39,842 bases of DNA, taken from contig JAIXKK010000196.1 in the NCBI GenBank assembly GCA_026954325.1, positions 1 through 39,842 on the forward strand, given 5' to 3'. The position numbers and the translations under genes were made by a program. The first letter of the stretch is position 1. The number at the start of each line of letters is the position of its first letter. Origin of the DNA: Bryobacterales bacterium (GTDB taxonomy: Bacteria; Acidobacteriota; Terriglobia; Bryobacterales; Bryobacteraceae). The notes under the pieces were generated by a model that made no database searches, was not told the DNA's origin, and was given only the letters and a program-made list of their open reading frames with translations. Positions 23,682 to 31,068 of this stretch are shown here, one piece after another.

Positions 23682-26399
23682 ATGAATAGTCCCCGTCGAG
23701 GCGCACCGCGCCGAATCTTTCTTCAGCAGGCCGCCTTGGCCGGCGGCGCCGCCGCGTTGCCGGCGCAGACTCCCGTCTCCGCGGCGGCCCCCGGGGCATC
23801 CGCTCCCGCTGCCGCTCCAGCGCCGCGTATCCAGTTCCCCCGGGTGTTTACGGGCCGCAAGCTGGCGATGATTGCCTTTCCGCTGGGTGGAATCGGCGCC
23901 GGTAGCATCAGTCTCGGCGGACGCGGGCAGCTACGGGATTGGGAGATCTTCAACCGTCCTGACAAAGGCAACTCTCCGGCGTATGCGTTCCCGGCGATAT
24001 GGGCGCGGGCGGGGAGCGGGAAGCCGGTGGCGCGGGTGCTCGAGAGCCGGATTCTTCCGCCGTACGAGGGAAGCTCAGGGCTGGGGTCGCGGAATGTCCC
24101 CGGGCTGCCGCGCCTGGCCGCGGCGGCGTTCACCGGGGAGTACCCGCTCGCCGGGATCGAGTTTCGCGATGCGCGGCTGCCGGTGAAGGTGTCACTCGAA
24201 GCGTTCAGCCCCTTTATTCCGCTTGATGCCGAGGAGTCAGGCCTCCCGGCGGCGGTGTTGCGCTACCGGTTGCACAACGCAACCAGCCAGCAGGTAAAGG
24301 TTTCCATTGCCTGGTCCATCGAGAATCCCGCGGGGAGTCCCGAGCAGGCACCCGCGCGGGGACCGGAGGAGGATTCACGGGTGAACGAATACCGGGTGAA
24401 CGGCAACCTCACGGGGCTGGTGATGAGCAATCCCGGGCTGGCGAACGAAGACCCTCTGTTCGGCGATTTTACGCTTGCCGCCCTCGCGCCGGAGGGAGCG
24501 AAAACGACGATGCTTCGTGGATGGCCGCGGGGACGATGGTGGAACTCCCCGATGCTGTTCTGGGATGACTTCAGAGCTGACGGGGAGTTGGGGCCGGAGC
24601 CGGAAGCGCGCAACCGGATTGGAGCGTTGTGCCTCAGTTGCACGCTGGGGCCGGGGAAGGAGACAGCCTTCCCGTTCCTGCTGGCCTGGCGTTTCCCGAA
24701 CCGCACGCCGAAACGCTGCGGGTGGAGCGCGCCGAAAGGGGAGGCTGATACCGTCATCGGCAACCATTACTGCCGGCGTTTCGCCTCCTCCTGGGATGCG
24801 GCGGCGTATCTGGGGGCGCACCTGGAGAGCCTGGAGGAGACGACGCGCAAGTTCGTTTCCGCCTTGCGCGGCAGCACGTTGCCGCCTGCCGTGAAGGAGG
24901 CAGCCTCGGCGAATTTGTCGACGCTGGCGACAACCACCTGTTTCCGGACGGCGGATGGGGAGTTTCACGGATTCGAGGGGGTGAATGATCATTCCGGATG
25001 CTGTTTCGGCAACTGCACCCATGTGTGGAATTACGAGACCGTCACCAACAGCCTGTTCCCCGCGCTCGCACGCTCACTGCGCAAAGCCTCGTTCGGCTAC
25101 TCGCTCGATGACGCCGGCGCTATCCATTTCCGGCAGTTGCTGCCGGACGGCAAGCAGCGCTCCGGCTTCGCGGCGGCCGATGGGCAGATGGGGCAAATCA
25201 TCAAAGTCTATGATGACTGGCGGCTATCGGGTGATACGGCCTGGCTGCGGTCCATTTGGCCGCGGGTGAAAAAGGCATTGGAATTCGCCTGGGCGCCCGG
25301 CGGCTGGGACGCGGACCGCGACGGGGTGCTCGAAGGGGCGCAGCACAACACCTACGACGTGGAATTCTACGGGCCCAATCCGCAGTGCGGCATCTATTAC
25401 CTTGGGGCTCTGCGCGCCGGGGAGGAAATGGCGCGCGAGGTGGGCGATACGGCTTCGGCGAACGAATACCGCCGCCTTTTTGAGCAGGGCGGCAAGTGGA
25501 TTGATGAGAAGCTGTTCACGGGCGAGTATTACGTGCAGCAGATTCGCGGTGTTTCCCGTGGTCTCATCGCGCCATCTTTGCTCAGCACGATGGGGTCGGA
25601 GAACACCGAGAAACCCGCCTATCAGGTGGGGCAGGGCTGCCTGGTGGATCAACTGGTGGGGCAATACCTTGCGGAGACGGCCGGTCTGGGACCGCTGGTG
25701 GATCCGCGCCACGTGCGCAAGACGCTGGAATCCATCTATCGTTACAACTACAAGCACAATCTCTACGATCACGACACCGTGCAGCGCACCTTCGCGCTCA
25801 ACGACGAGCCGGCGCTGGTGATCTGTGACTATGGCAAGGCGGAACGGCCGAAGATTCCATTCCCCTATTACGGTGAGGTAATGACCGGTTTCGAGTACAC
25901 AGCGGCGGTTCACATGTTGTATGCGGGGATGTATGCGCAGGGTGTGGAGTGCATCGGAAACATCCGCGCGCGATACGACGGGGAGCGGCGGAATCCGTGG
26001 GATGAGGCCGAGTGCGGGCGCCACTACGCGCGAGCCATGGCGGCGTGGTCGGGGATTCTGGCGCTTAGCGGATTCCTATACCATGGGGCTCGGCGCACGC
26101 TGGCCATCTATCCGAACTCTCCCGCATCATTGTTCACATGCTTCTGGTCGACGGCGTCGGCATGGGGAACGTTCACCATGGACCGCCGGACGCCGGAAAC
26201 CCGTCTGACCCTGGCGCTGCTTTATGGGCGGCTGCGACTGTTGCAGATCAGCATACCGGGGAAGGCCGGGCGTTCGAGCGCGGCACTCAATGGGAATGCC
26301 TTGGCGCACGAGGCCGCGCCGGGCGGGAAGGGGACAGCCATCCGGATGAGGGAGGACATCGAATTGAAAGAAGGAGACAAGCTATACCTGGCGCTGTGA
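23682..26399 (+). CDS. GH116-family glycosidase with twin-arginine signal
   Basis: The 905-residue product starts at the ATG at 23682 behind a strong CGGAGGAGG site. PRRIFLQQAALAGG is a twin-arginine signal followed by an alanine/proline-rich segment. The N-terminal beta domain opens with FPLGGIGAGSISLGGRGQLR, the usual start of GH116 (GBA2-like) enzymes. The (alpha/alpha)6 catalytic part has GVNDHSGCCFGNCTHVWNYE, GQMGQIIKVYDDWRLSGD, HNTYDVEFYGPNPQCGIYYL and KIPFPYYGEVMTGFEYTAA. The probable nucleophile is the Glu of YDVEFYG and the acid/base is the Asp of LVICDYG, by analogy with family members. Known activities are beta-glucosidase, beta-xylosidase and glucosylceramidase; which applies here is open. 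It is likely periplasmic. Confidence 0.9.
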   Translation: MNSPRRGAPRRIFLQQAALAGGAAALPAQTPVSAAAPGASAPAAAPAPRIQFPRVFTGRKLAMIAFPLGGIGAGSISLGGRGQLRDWEIFNRPDKGNSPAYAFPAIWARAGSGKPVARVLESRILPPYEGSSGLGSRNVPGLPRLAAAAFTGEYPLAGIEFRDARLPVKVSLEAFSPFIPLDAEESGLPAAVLRYRLHNATSQQVKVSIAWSIENPAGSPEQAPARGPEEDSRVNEYRVNGNLTGLVMSNPGLANEDPLFGDFTLAALAPEGAKTTMLRGWPRGRWWNSPMLFWDDFRADGELGPEPEARNRIGALCLSCTLGPGKETAFPFLLAWRFPNRTPKRCGWSAPKGEADTVIGNHYCRRFASSWDAAAYLGAHLESLEETTRKFVSALRGSTLPPAVKEAASANLSTLATTTCFRTADGEFHGFEGVNDHSGCCFGNCTHVWNYETVTNSLFPALARSLRKASFGYSLDDAGAIHFRQLLPDGKQRSGFAAADGQMGQIIKVYDDWRLSGDTAWLRSIWPRVKKALEFAWAPGGWDADRDGVLEGAQHNTYDVEFYGPNPQCGIYYLGALRAGEEMAREVGDTASANEYRRLFEQGGKWIDEKLFTGEYYVQQIRGVSRGLIAPSLLSTMGSENTEKPAYQVGQGCLVDQLVGQYLAETAGLGPLVDPRHVRKTLESIYRYNYKHNLYDHDTVQRTFALNDEPALVICDYGKAERPKIPFPYYGEVMTGFEYTAAVHMLYAGMYAQGVECIGNIRARYDGERRNPWDEAECGRHYARAMAAWSGILALSGFLYHGARRTLAIYPNSPASLFTCFWSTASAWGTFTMDRRTPETRLTLALLYGRLRLLQISIPGKAGRSSAALNGNALAHEAAPGGKGTAIRMREDIELKEGDKLYLAL

Positions 26400-26413
26400 G
26401 GAGAGGCCGGGGC

Positions 26414-26623
26414 TCAGCGGTATGCGTGCGTCCGGGCGCTTGCGGAGTATGGGTTCGACAGGGTAATTGCCTGGGGGCCATAGACGGCCTTATCCGCCCC
26501 CTCCAGCACGAGCATACGCTCCTCGTGGTTGAGCCGGGTGAAGCAGCGCTGGAATTCATCGGCGGAGAGTTGATTCCGCGCCAGCGCCTGTACGAGATAG
26601 TCTACCTGCCTTGAGTCGACCAT
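26414..26623 (-). CDS. Small 69-residue protein of unknown function
   Basis: An ATG at 26623 has GAGGAGAG about 6 bp upstream, a good ribosome-binding site. The sequence (MVDSRQVDYLVQALARNQLS to ASARTHAYR) looks mainly helical, with no signal peptide or cysteine motif. It converges on the GH116 gene, with 14 bp between stops. I do not recognise the family. The case for coding is the binding site and plausible amino-acid composition. Confidence 0.55.
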   Translation of the reverse strand: MVDSRQVDYLVQALARNQLSADEFQRCFTRLNHEERMLVLEGADKAVYGPQAITLSNPYSASARTHAYR

Positions 26624-26901
26624 TGGTACTCTCCTCTGCCAAATACTAACACTCAGGATAGAACCGGCAATTCCGCAGTTCCATCCAAATGGGAGATGGA
26701 AAAAGCCCTACTCCTATCGAGAGTGTGCCTCATGTTTCCAACTGCCCACCATCCCCATATCGGTCCATTCCTATGTGGTACTTAGAGTGGCAGGATCTTG
26801 ACGGAAGTACATAGTACCAGCTTAGAATTCCGGACGTAGTTCGAGTTTGGACCGGGCAGGGGGGAGAAGCTCCCCCCCTCCGCCGGACCCTTTGCGGTTC
26901 T
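26624..26901. other. Intergenic region with several inverted repeats
   Basis: No gene is seen in these 278 bp. TTCCATC (26679-26685) pairs with GATGGAA (26695-26701), just upstream of the small gene, a possible operator. GTACTT (26778-26783) pairs with AAGTAC (26805-26810). The GC-poor character differs from the neighbours. Confidence 0.5.
26859..26877 (-). terminator. G/C-rich hairpin after the second DinB-like gene
   Basis: GGGGGGAG (26859-26866) and CTCCCCCC (26870-26877) form a perfect 8-bp stem with a 3-nt loop, 24 bp after the stop of the minus-strand gene ending at 26902. There is no T-run, so it is a terminator candidate by position and stability. Confidence 0.5.
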
Positions 26902-27420
26902 TCACGCAGTGGCTGCCGCCGCTCCGAATGGTTCGTCCGCGCTTCCGCCATAGATTCCGGGCACCTTTGCTCCCATGGGGCGAAGATACGCCGAGAGTTG
27001 CCCTCTGTGATGGACGCTGTGCTTGATCATAAAGCCCAGGTAGACGACATTCGGCAGCTTTATTACGCCGAAGAAGTCGACCTCGCGGGCGGCTAACTCC
27101 GGGGAGATGTTCTTTGCCGCTTCGAGGGCTGGCCCGAAGTGGCCGTCATGCCAGGCAACGACATCGGCCGAGGTTTGGATGCTCTCGGGGCGTTTGTTTT
27201 CCTCCATCGGGAAATTGCCGGCGGCGACGCCTCTCAAGAACCAGACCTCACTCGAGGCGATATGCCAGGCCAGATCGAGGGCGGACATGGAGGTGGGATG
27301 TGGCGAATAGCCGCCTTTGTCCGCCGGAACGGCGGCGATGACCTTGCGCGTGGTGGGCGCCTCCATGGCTGCGTCCTGGCAATAGACGTGAACCATCATT
27401 TGTGCCTGTTCGGGTGTCAT
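26902..27420 (-). CDS. DinB-family protein
   Basis: The 172-residue product shows DinB-superfamily histidines in LDLAWHIASSEVWFLRGV and FMIKHSVHHRGQLSAYLRPM, the latter being the family's hallmark helix. It is cytoplasmic and probably binds a metal; the reaction is unknown. The ATG at 27420 has AAGGAG at a suitable distance, whereas the ATG at 27426 is too close to it. It is the second DinB-like gene in the window and only distantly similar to the one at 18422. Confidence 0.85.
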   Translation of the reverse strand: MTPEQAQMMVHVYCQDAAMEAPTTRKVIAAVPADKGGYSPHPTSMSALDLAWHIASSEVWFLRGVAAGNFPMEENKRPESIQTSADVVAWHDGHFGPALEAAKNISPELAAREVDFFGVIKLPNVVYLGFMIKHSVHHRGQLSAYLRPMGAKVPGIYGGSADEPFGAAAATA

Positions 27421-27528
27421 TGACATGCTCCTTGGATATGTGTGGAATTACGCCAGACTACACTTGAGACTAACCCGATTCGCCGGACGGCGCCAGTGGA
27501 ATTGGTGTTACACTGGCGGCGTTCCGTC

Positions 27529-27825
27529 ATGAAGCTTTCCGAACTCCGAAGACTCACCATCCGCAGGCAGATGCGCATCCGGTTCACCCTTTCCGGAGGG
27601 TCGGAATGCCTGATTAACGAACATGGCATCGCGCAGGCGCCGGGCTTGCAATCGACGCCGGATTTCAATCTGGAGCAGGAACTCGCGCAAGCGGCCGCGT
27701 TTCGAATCGAGTACGTAGGGGAAGAGGCCGCGAAGGCGCGTGCGCGGGCGGCGACGGCGGAGGATCTGCAAAAGATGATTGCAGCGGTTGCGCCTGGAGC
27801 GGCGGCGCCGGAGCATGAGGAGTAA
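27529..27825 (+). CDS. Conserved-looking hypothetical protein, 98 residues
   Basis: From the ATG at 27529 the product starts MKLSELRRLTIRRQMRIRFT, then LSGGSECLINEHGIAQAPGL, and ends in an alanine-rich charged tail with EDLQKMIAAVAPG. The frame is open back to 27442, but the upstream codons overlap the divergent promoter region. It has no signal peptide and no recognised domain. The start codon lacks a clear ribosome-binding site. It precedes hfq by about 195 bp. Confidence 0.55.
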   Translation: MKLSELRRLTIRRQMRIRFTLSGGSECLINEHGIAQAPGLQSTPDFNLEQELAQAAAFRIEYVGEEAAKARARAATAEDLQKMIAAVAPGAAAPEHEE

Positions 27826-28020
27826 GGGCGTGCGCCAGGGGCAACAACTTGAGGATTCGGGTATTTCGCTTAGTCTCAATTTCTTCAACATGATGGCTCT
27901 TTCAGAAACCATTCGAATTCCGCCCCGCGATCGGCTATCATAGGAACACCAGGAGAACTTTCAGCTGGCAAGCAAACAAGAACTGACGCTGTGTCCGATG
28001 GCCCGGCGAAAGGAAAGACA

Positions 28021-28308
28021 ATGGATAAGCTGGCGCAAAACATCCAGGAGGCATTCCTTAACAATGCCCGCAGGGACAAGACATTTCTCACCATCTATCT
28101 GATGAGTGGGGTGAAGCTGAGTGGCCGGATCAAAAGCTTCGATAAGTATTCCGTCGTGCTCGAGACCAATAACCAGGAGCAACTGATTTTCAAGCATGCC
28201 ATCTCCACGGTGGTGGTGCCGAAGTCTGCTCACATCGGCGGTGGGTATATGGGAGCGCAAGCCGCGCCTGTCTCACCCGCGCCGCTGCCACCCCCGGAGG
28301 CGGAATAG
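28021..28308 (+). CDS. hfq: RNA chaperone Hfq
   Basis: The 95-residue product carries the Sm fold: NIQEAFLNNARRDKTFLTIY (N-terminal helix and first strand), LMSGVKLSGRIKSFDKYSVV (Sm1) and QLIFKHAISTVV (Sm2 with the KHA signature). Hfq hexamers bind small RNAs and mRNAs. The C-terminal tail is short and proline-rich. The ATG at 28021 has GAAAGGAAA upstream. It is directly followed by hflX, a very common neighbour order in bacteria, here in the same reading frame. Confidence 0.95.
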   Translation: MDKLAQNIQEAFLNNARRDKTFLTIYLMSGVKLSGRIKSFDKYSVVLETNNQEQLIFKHAISTVVVPKSAHIGGGYMGAQAAPVSPAPLPPPEAE

Positions 28309-29640
28309 ATCAGAGTTCTGAAAGACACCGCGGGCTCCTCATCGGAACGGACGGTTCTGGTTGGCATCGACTGGAAGGCCCGGACGAAGCCGAGTCATTG
28401 CCGGAGTGAGCCTGGGGCGGAAGAATCTCTGGAGGAATTGACATCCCTGGCGGCAACCGCGGGCGCCACCGTGGTTCAGACTGTCATCCAATCGCGCCAG
28501 GCTGCCGATCCCGCCACTCTGATCGGGTCGGGGAAGGTTCAGGAGATACGCGGGGTGGTGGAGGGTTTTGAGATTGACACCGTGATCTTCGATCACGACC
28601 TGACACCCACGCAGCAGCGAAATCTGGAGAAGGCGCTGGCTGTCAAAGTGTTGGACCGCACGCAACTGATCCTCGACATCTTCGCCTCGCGCGCGCGCAC
28701 CAGAGAGGGCCAATTGCAGGTGGAACTGGCGCAAATGAACTACCTGCTTCCGCGCCTGGCGGGGCGAGGCGTGCAGATGTCGCGCCTGGGCGGCGGCATT
28801 GGAACAAGAGGACCTGGGGAAACCCAATTGGAGACGGACCGCCGGAAAATCTATCGCAGGATCCGGAAGATCGAGGAGGAGTTGGAGGCGGTGAAGGCCG
28901 GCCGCGCGATCCAGCGGCGGCAGCGCGAAGAGGTTCCGCTTTCCACGCTGGCGCTGGTGGGATATACGAACGCCGGAAAATCGACTCTATTCAACCGTTT
29001 GACGGGAGCCGGAGTGGTAGCCGACGCGCGGCTGTTTGCAACGCTGGACCCGACGGTGAGAAAGCTGCAACTTCCCTCGCGGCGGCAGGTTCTACTGAGC
29101 GACACCGTGGGATTTATCCGGAACCTTCCCACCCCGCTGGTGAAGGCCTTTCGCGCGACGCTCGAAGAAGTGCGCCAGGCGGCTGTCCTGCTGCATGTGA
29201 TTGACATCTCCTCGCCGCTCGCCGCCGAGCATACAGAACAGGTGTTGGAGGTGCTTCGGGAGATCGAATCCGACACCAGCCCGCGGATTCTTGTGCTGAA
29301 CAAAGCGGACCTTCTTCCCGGCGGCCTCGTGCAGACAGAGACGGCGGCGGCGCGGTTGCTGGGTGAACGCGCCGAAGCGGCGAAGGCGCGCGCCGCGGCC
29401 ATCTCGGCGCGAACCGGAGACGGGATTCCCCGGCTGCTCGAGTTGATTGACGAGGTTCTAGCGGGTGAGAAGACCTCGCCGTGCCGGTTCCGGATTCCGG
29501 CCGGCGACGGCGCGGCCATCAATCTGGTACATGAGCGTGCACAAGTTCGCGAGGTAGTGTATAAGGAGGAGTACTGTCTGTTGACCGCGGATGCGCCGGA
29601 GTCGTTGCGCCGGCGTCTGAGTGAGTTTGTGGTCGAATGA
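28309..29640 (+). CDS. hflX: GTPase HflX, start codon non-standard or uncertain
   Basis: The product has the HflX N-terminal domain (VIFDHDLTPTQQRNLEKAL, GRGVQMSRLGGGIGTRGPGE) and a GTPase domain with GYTNAGKST (G1), DTVGFI (G3) and NKAD (G4). HflX binds the ribosome and rescues stalled ribosomes under stress. The clear N-terminal start ERTVLVGIDWKAR and EESLEEL is encoded from about 28345. Yet no in-frame ATG, GTG or TTG lies between the hfq stop (TAG 28306-28308) and TTG at 28438. Starting at that TTG would lose about 43 residues of normal HflX. Candidates are CTG at 28318, or ATC at 28309 which lies 8 nt after GGAGG. I give the first codon after the hfq stop as the upper limit. Confidence 0.9.
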   Translation: MRVLKDTAGSSSERTVLVGIDWKARTKPSHCRSEPGAEESLEELTSLAATAGATVVQTVIQSRQAADPATLIGSGKVQEIRGVVEGFEIDTVIFDHDLTPTQQRNLEKALAVKVLDRTQLILDIFASRARTREGQLQVELAQMNYLLPRLAGRGVQMSRLGGGIGTRGPGETQLETDRRKIYRRIRKIEEELEAVKAGRAIQRRQREEVPLSTLALVGYTNAGKSTLFNRLTGAGVVADARLFATLDPTVRKLQLPSRRQVLLSDTVGFIRNLPTPLVKAFRATLEEVRQAAVLLHVIDISSPLAAEHTEQVLEVLREIESDTSPRILVLNKADLLPGGLVQTETAAARLLGERAEAAKARAAAISARTGDGIPRLLELIDEVLAGEKTSPCRFRIPAGDGAAINLVHERAQVREVVYKEEYCLLTADAPESLRRRLSEFVVE

Positions 29641-29652
29641 AATCAGGGCGGC

Positions 29653-30333
29653 ATGAACGTTCCCAATAGCCTGACCCTTTTACGGATATTTTTCGTTCCA
29701 CTGCTGGTGGCGGCGCTGGTGGCCGAAAGCCGTACGATCGCGGTGGGCGGCTATGTGCTCCGCAATGAGCACATAGCCCTTGCCATCTTCTGGTGCGCGG
29801 CGGCGACGGACCTGCTGGACGGCTACCTCGCGCGGCGGTGGAAGCAGATCACGACGGTGGGGACCCTGCTCGATCCCATAGCCGACAAACTGCTGATCAG
29901 CAGCGCGTTGATTTCGCTGGTCCAGGTGAAGGTGATCGCCGGGTGGATGGCGATTCTCGTGATCGGCCGCGAGTTCGCGGTGACGGGCCTGCGCGGCATC
30001 GCGGCGACGAGCGGCATCACGATCAAGGCGAGCGATCTCGGGAAGACCAAGATGCTCGCGCAGGTGATCGCCATCTCGCTGCTGATGGTGAGTATTCAAT
30101 ATCGAGAGATGTACTCTTTCGCGATGCTGTGGATGTGGGGGGTGGTGTTCTTCGGCGTGGCTTCGGCTGTTCAGTACTTTCTCAAGTTCTGGAAACTGCT
30201 GGATCTTGACGTCAAGACGCGGCGCCGGCAGGAGCTTCTGAGGCTCGACCGGCAGCGGCGGCGGGCGGCAAGGGCGACCCAAAGGGATGCGGCGCGTCAG
30301 GCCAGGGAAGCGTCTTTGAGTGGCAATCGTTAG
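29653..30333 (+). CDS. pgsA: CDP-alcohol phosphatidyltransferase, probable PgsA
   Basis: The 226-residue membrane protein begins MNVPNSLTLLRIFFVPLLVA, typical of phosphatidylglycerophosphate synthase. It carries the family motif D-x2-D-G-x2-A-R-x8-G-x3-D-x3-D in TDLLDGYLARRWKQITTVG and LLDPIADK (Asp53, Asp56, Asp74, Asp78). The enzyme joins CDP-diacylglycerol and glycerol-3-phosphate. The C-terminus has an extra basic tail (RRRQELLRLDRQRRRAARA) of about 30 residues. It follows hflX by 12 bp and overlaps the next gene by 14 bp. Confidence 0.9.
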   Translation: MNVPNSLTLLRIFFVPLLVAALVAESRTIAVGGYVLRNEHIALAIFWCAAATDLLDGYLARRWKQITTVGTLLDPIADKLLISSALISLVQVKVIAGWMAILVIGREFAVTGLRGIAATSGITIKASDLGKTKMLAQVIAISLLMVSIQYREMYSFAMLWMWGVVFFGVASAVQYFLKFWKLLDLDVKTRRRQELLRLDRQRRRAARATQRDAARQAREASLSGNR

Positions 30334-30673
30334 AAAGGCCGGGGTTTACGATCTCTTCCAGCAGGCGTTGCGCCGCGGACGCGCGATGCGAGGAGCGATG
30401 GGGCCGCTGATCGAGGAAGAGGGGGTGTGCGCCCGCTATTGCCTCGAATGCGATTCGGGCGCCGTGGTTTCCGCCGAATACCAGTGCACGACGTGCGTCA
30501 CGCTGGTCGCGTTTTGCGAGCACCTGCGGCAATGGGCTCCCGGCCATACAATCGAGGAGGCCGCGGCGCTTGAATATGAGGAGTTGCTGGCGCTGTTCCC
30601 GGAAGTTCCGCCGGGACGCAGAAACCGCGCCAGGCTTGCGCTTCGTGCACTGCAAGCGGCTTTCCCTTTATGA
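30320..30673 (+). CDS. IscU/NifU N-terminal-like protein with altered cysteines
   Basis: The 117-residue product starts at GTG inside the pgsA end. From about residue 41 its pattern follows the NifU_N/IscU scaffold: a strand pair SGAVVSAEYQ, a Cys helix CTTCVTLVAFCEHLRQWAPG, then HTIEEAAALEYEELL and a C-terminal helix. The cysteines differ: Cys37, 41, 44, 56, 59 and 66 are present, but the usual third ligand before the last helix, HCA-like, reads RRNRARLAL and has no cysteine. Real IscU scaffolds build [2Fe-2S] clusters. This one may bind a metal differently or act as a sulfur acceptor. The next gene overlaps as ATGA. Confidence 0.65.
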   Translation: MAIVRKAGVYDLFQQALRRGRAMRGAMGPLIEEEGVCARYCLECDSGAVVSAEYQCTTCVTLVAFCEHLRQWAPGHTIEEAAALEYEELLALFPEVPPGRRNRARLALRALQAAFPL

Positions 30674-31020
30674 TAAAGGGCATGAAAGTCGCCTATATCT
30701 TTTCCACGCAGGGCCACTCGGTCTCATATAAACTCGGCAAGATGATTCTTCCGCAACTTGAGGAGGGGAGACACGGGGTGGACGTGGCGGGTATGTTCTT
30801 CTTCGAGGACAACTGCTATGTGCTGACGAAAGGGAACCCGATTGGGGAACGGCTTGCCGCGGTGGCCCGGAAGACCGGGATGCTTCTGATGTGCTGCGAC
30901 CAATGCTGCTATGAACGCGAGATCGCCGGCAAACTGATCGACGGAGTTCCGATCGGATGTTTTCCCGATCTATACAAAGCGCTTTCCGGAAACATGCCGG
31001 ACCAGGTCATCACACTCTAG
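30670..31020 (+). CDS. DsrE-family-like protein with a CCxxCC motif
   Basis: The 116-residue product (MKVAYIFSTQGHSVSYKLGK; GMFFFEDNCYVLTKGNPIGE) has the small alpha/beta fold of DsrE/DsrF-like sulfur carriers. Cys75-76 and Cys79-80 form a MCCDQCCYER cluster, with Cys49 and Cys97 also present. The start overlaps the upstream stop as ATGA, so they are co-translated; a second ATG at 30682 matches where relatives usually begin. Together with the IscU-like partner it suggests sulfur relay or metal-thiol chemistry, which is inference. I recall similar proteins named SaoD/DsrE, but could not check. Confidence 0.65.
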   Translation: MIKGMKVAYIFSTQGHSVSYKLGKMILPQLEEGRHGVDVAGMFFFEDNCYVLTKGNPIGERLAAVARKTGMLLMCCDQCCYEREIAGKLIDGVPIGCFPDLYKALSGNMPDQVITL

Positions 31021-31068
31021 GCGCTGTTGCGGTAGAGCGCTCCCGCCACGTGGTACTGTGAAGTTTTC

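Noticed and set aside
27834..27990. tRNA-like T-arm string (TTCGAATTCC) before hfq
   Set aside because: No matching acceptor, D or anticodon stems could be folded around it.
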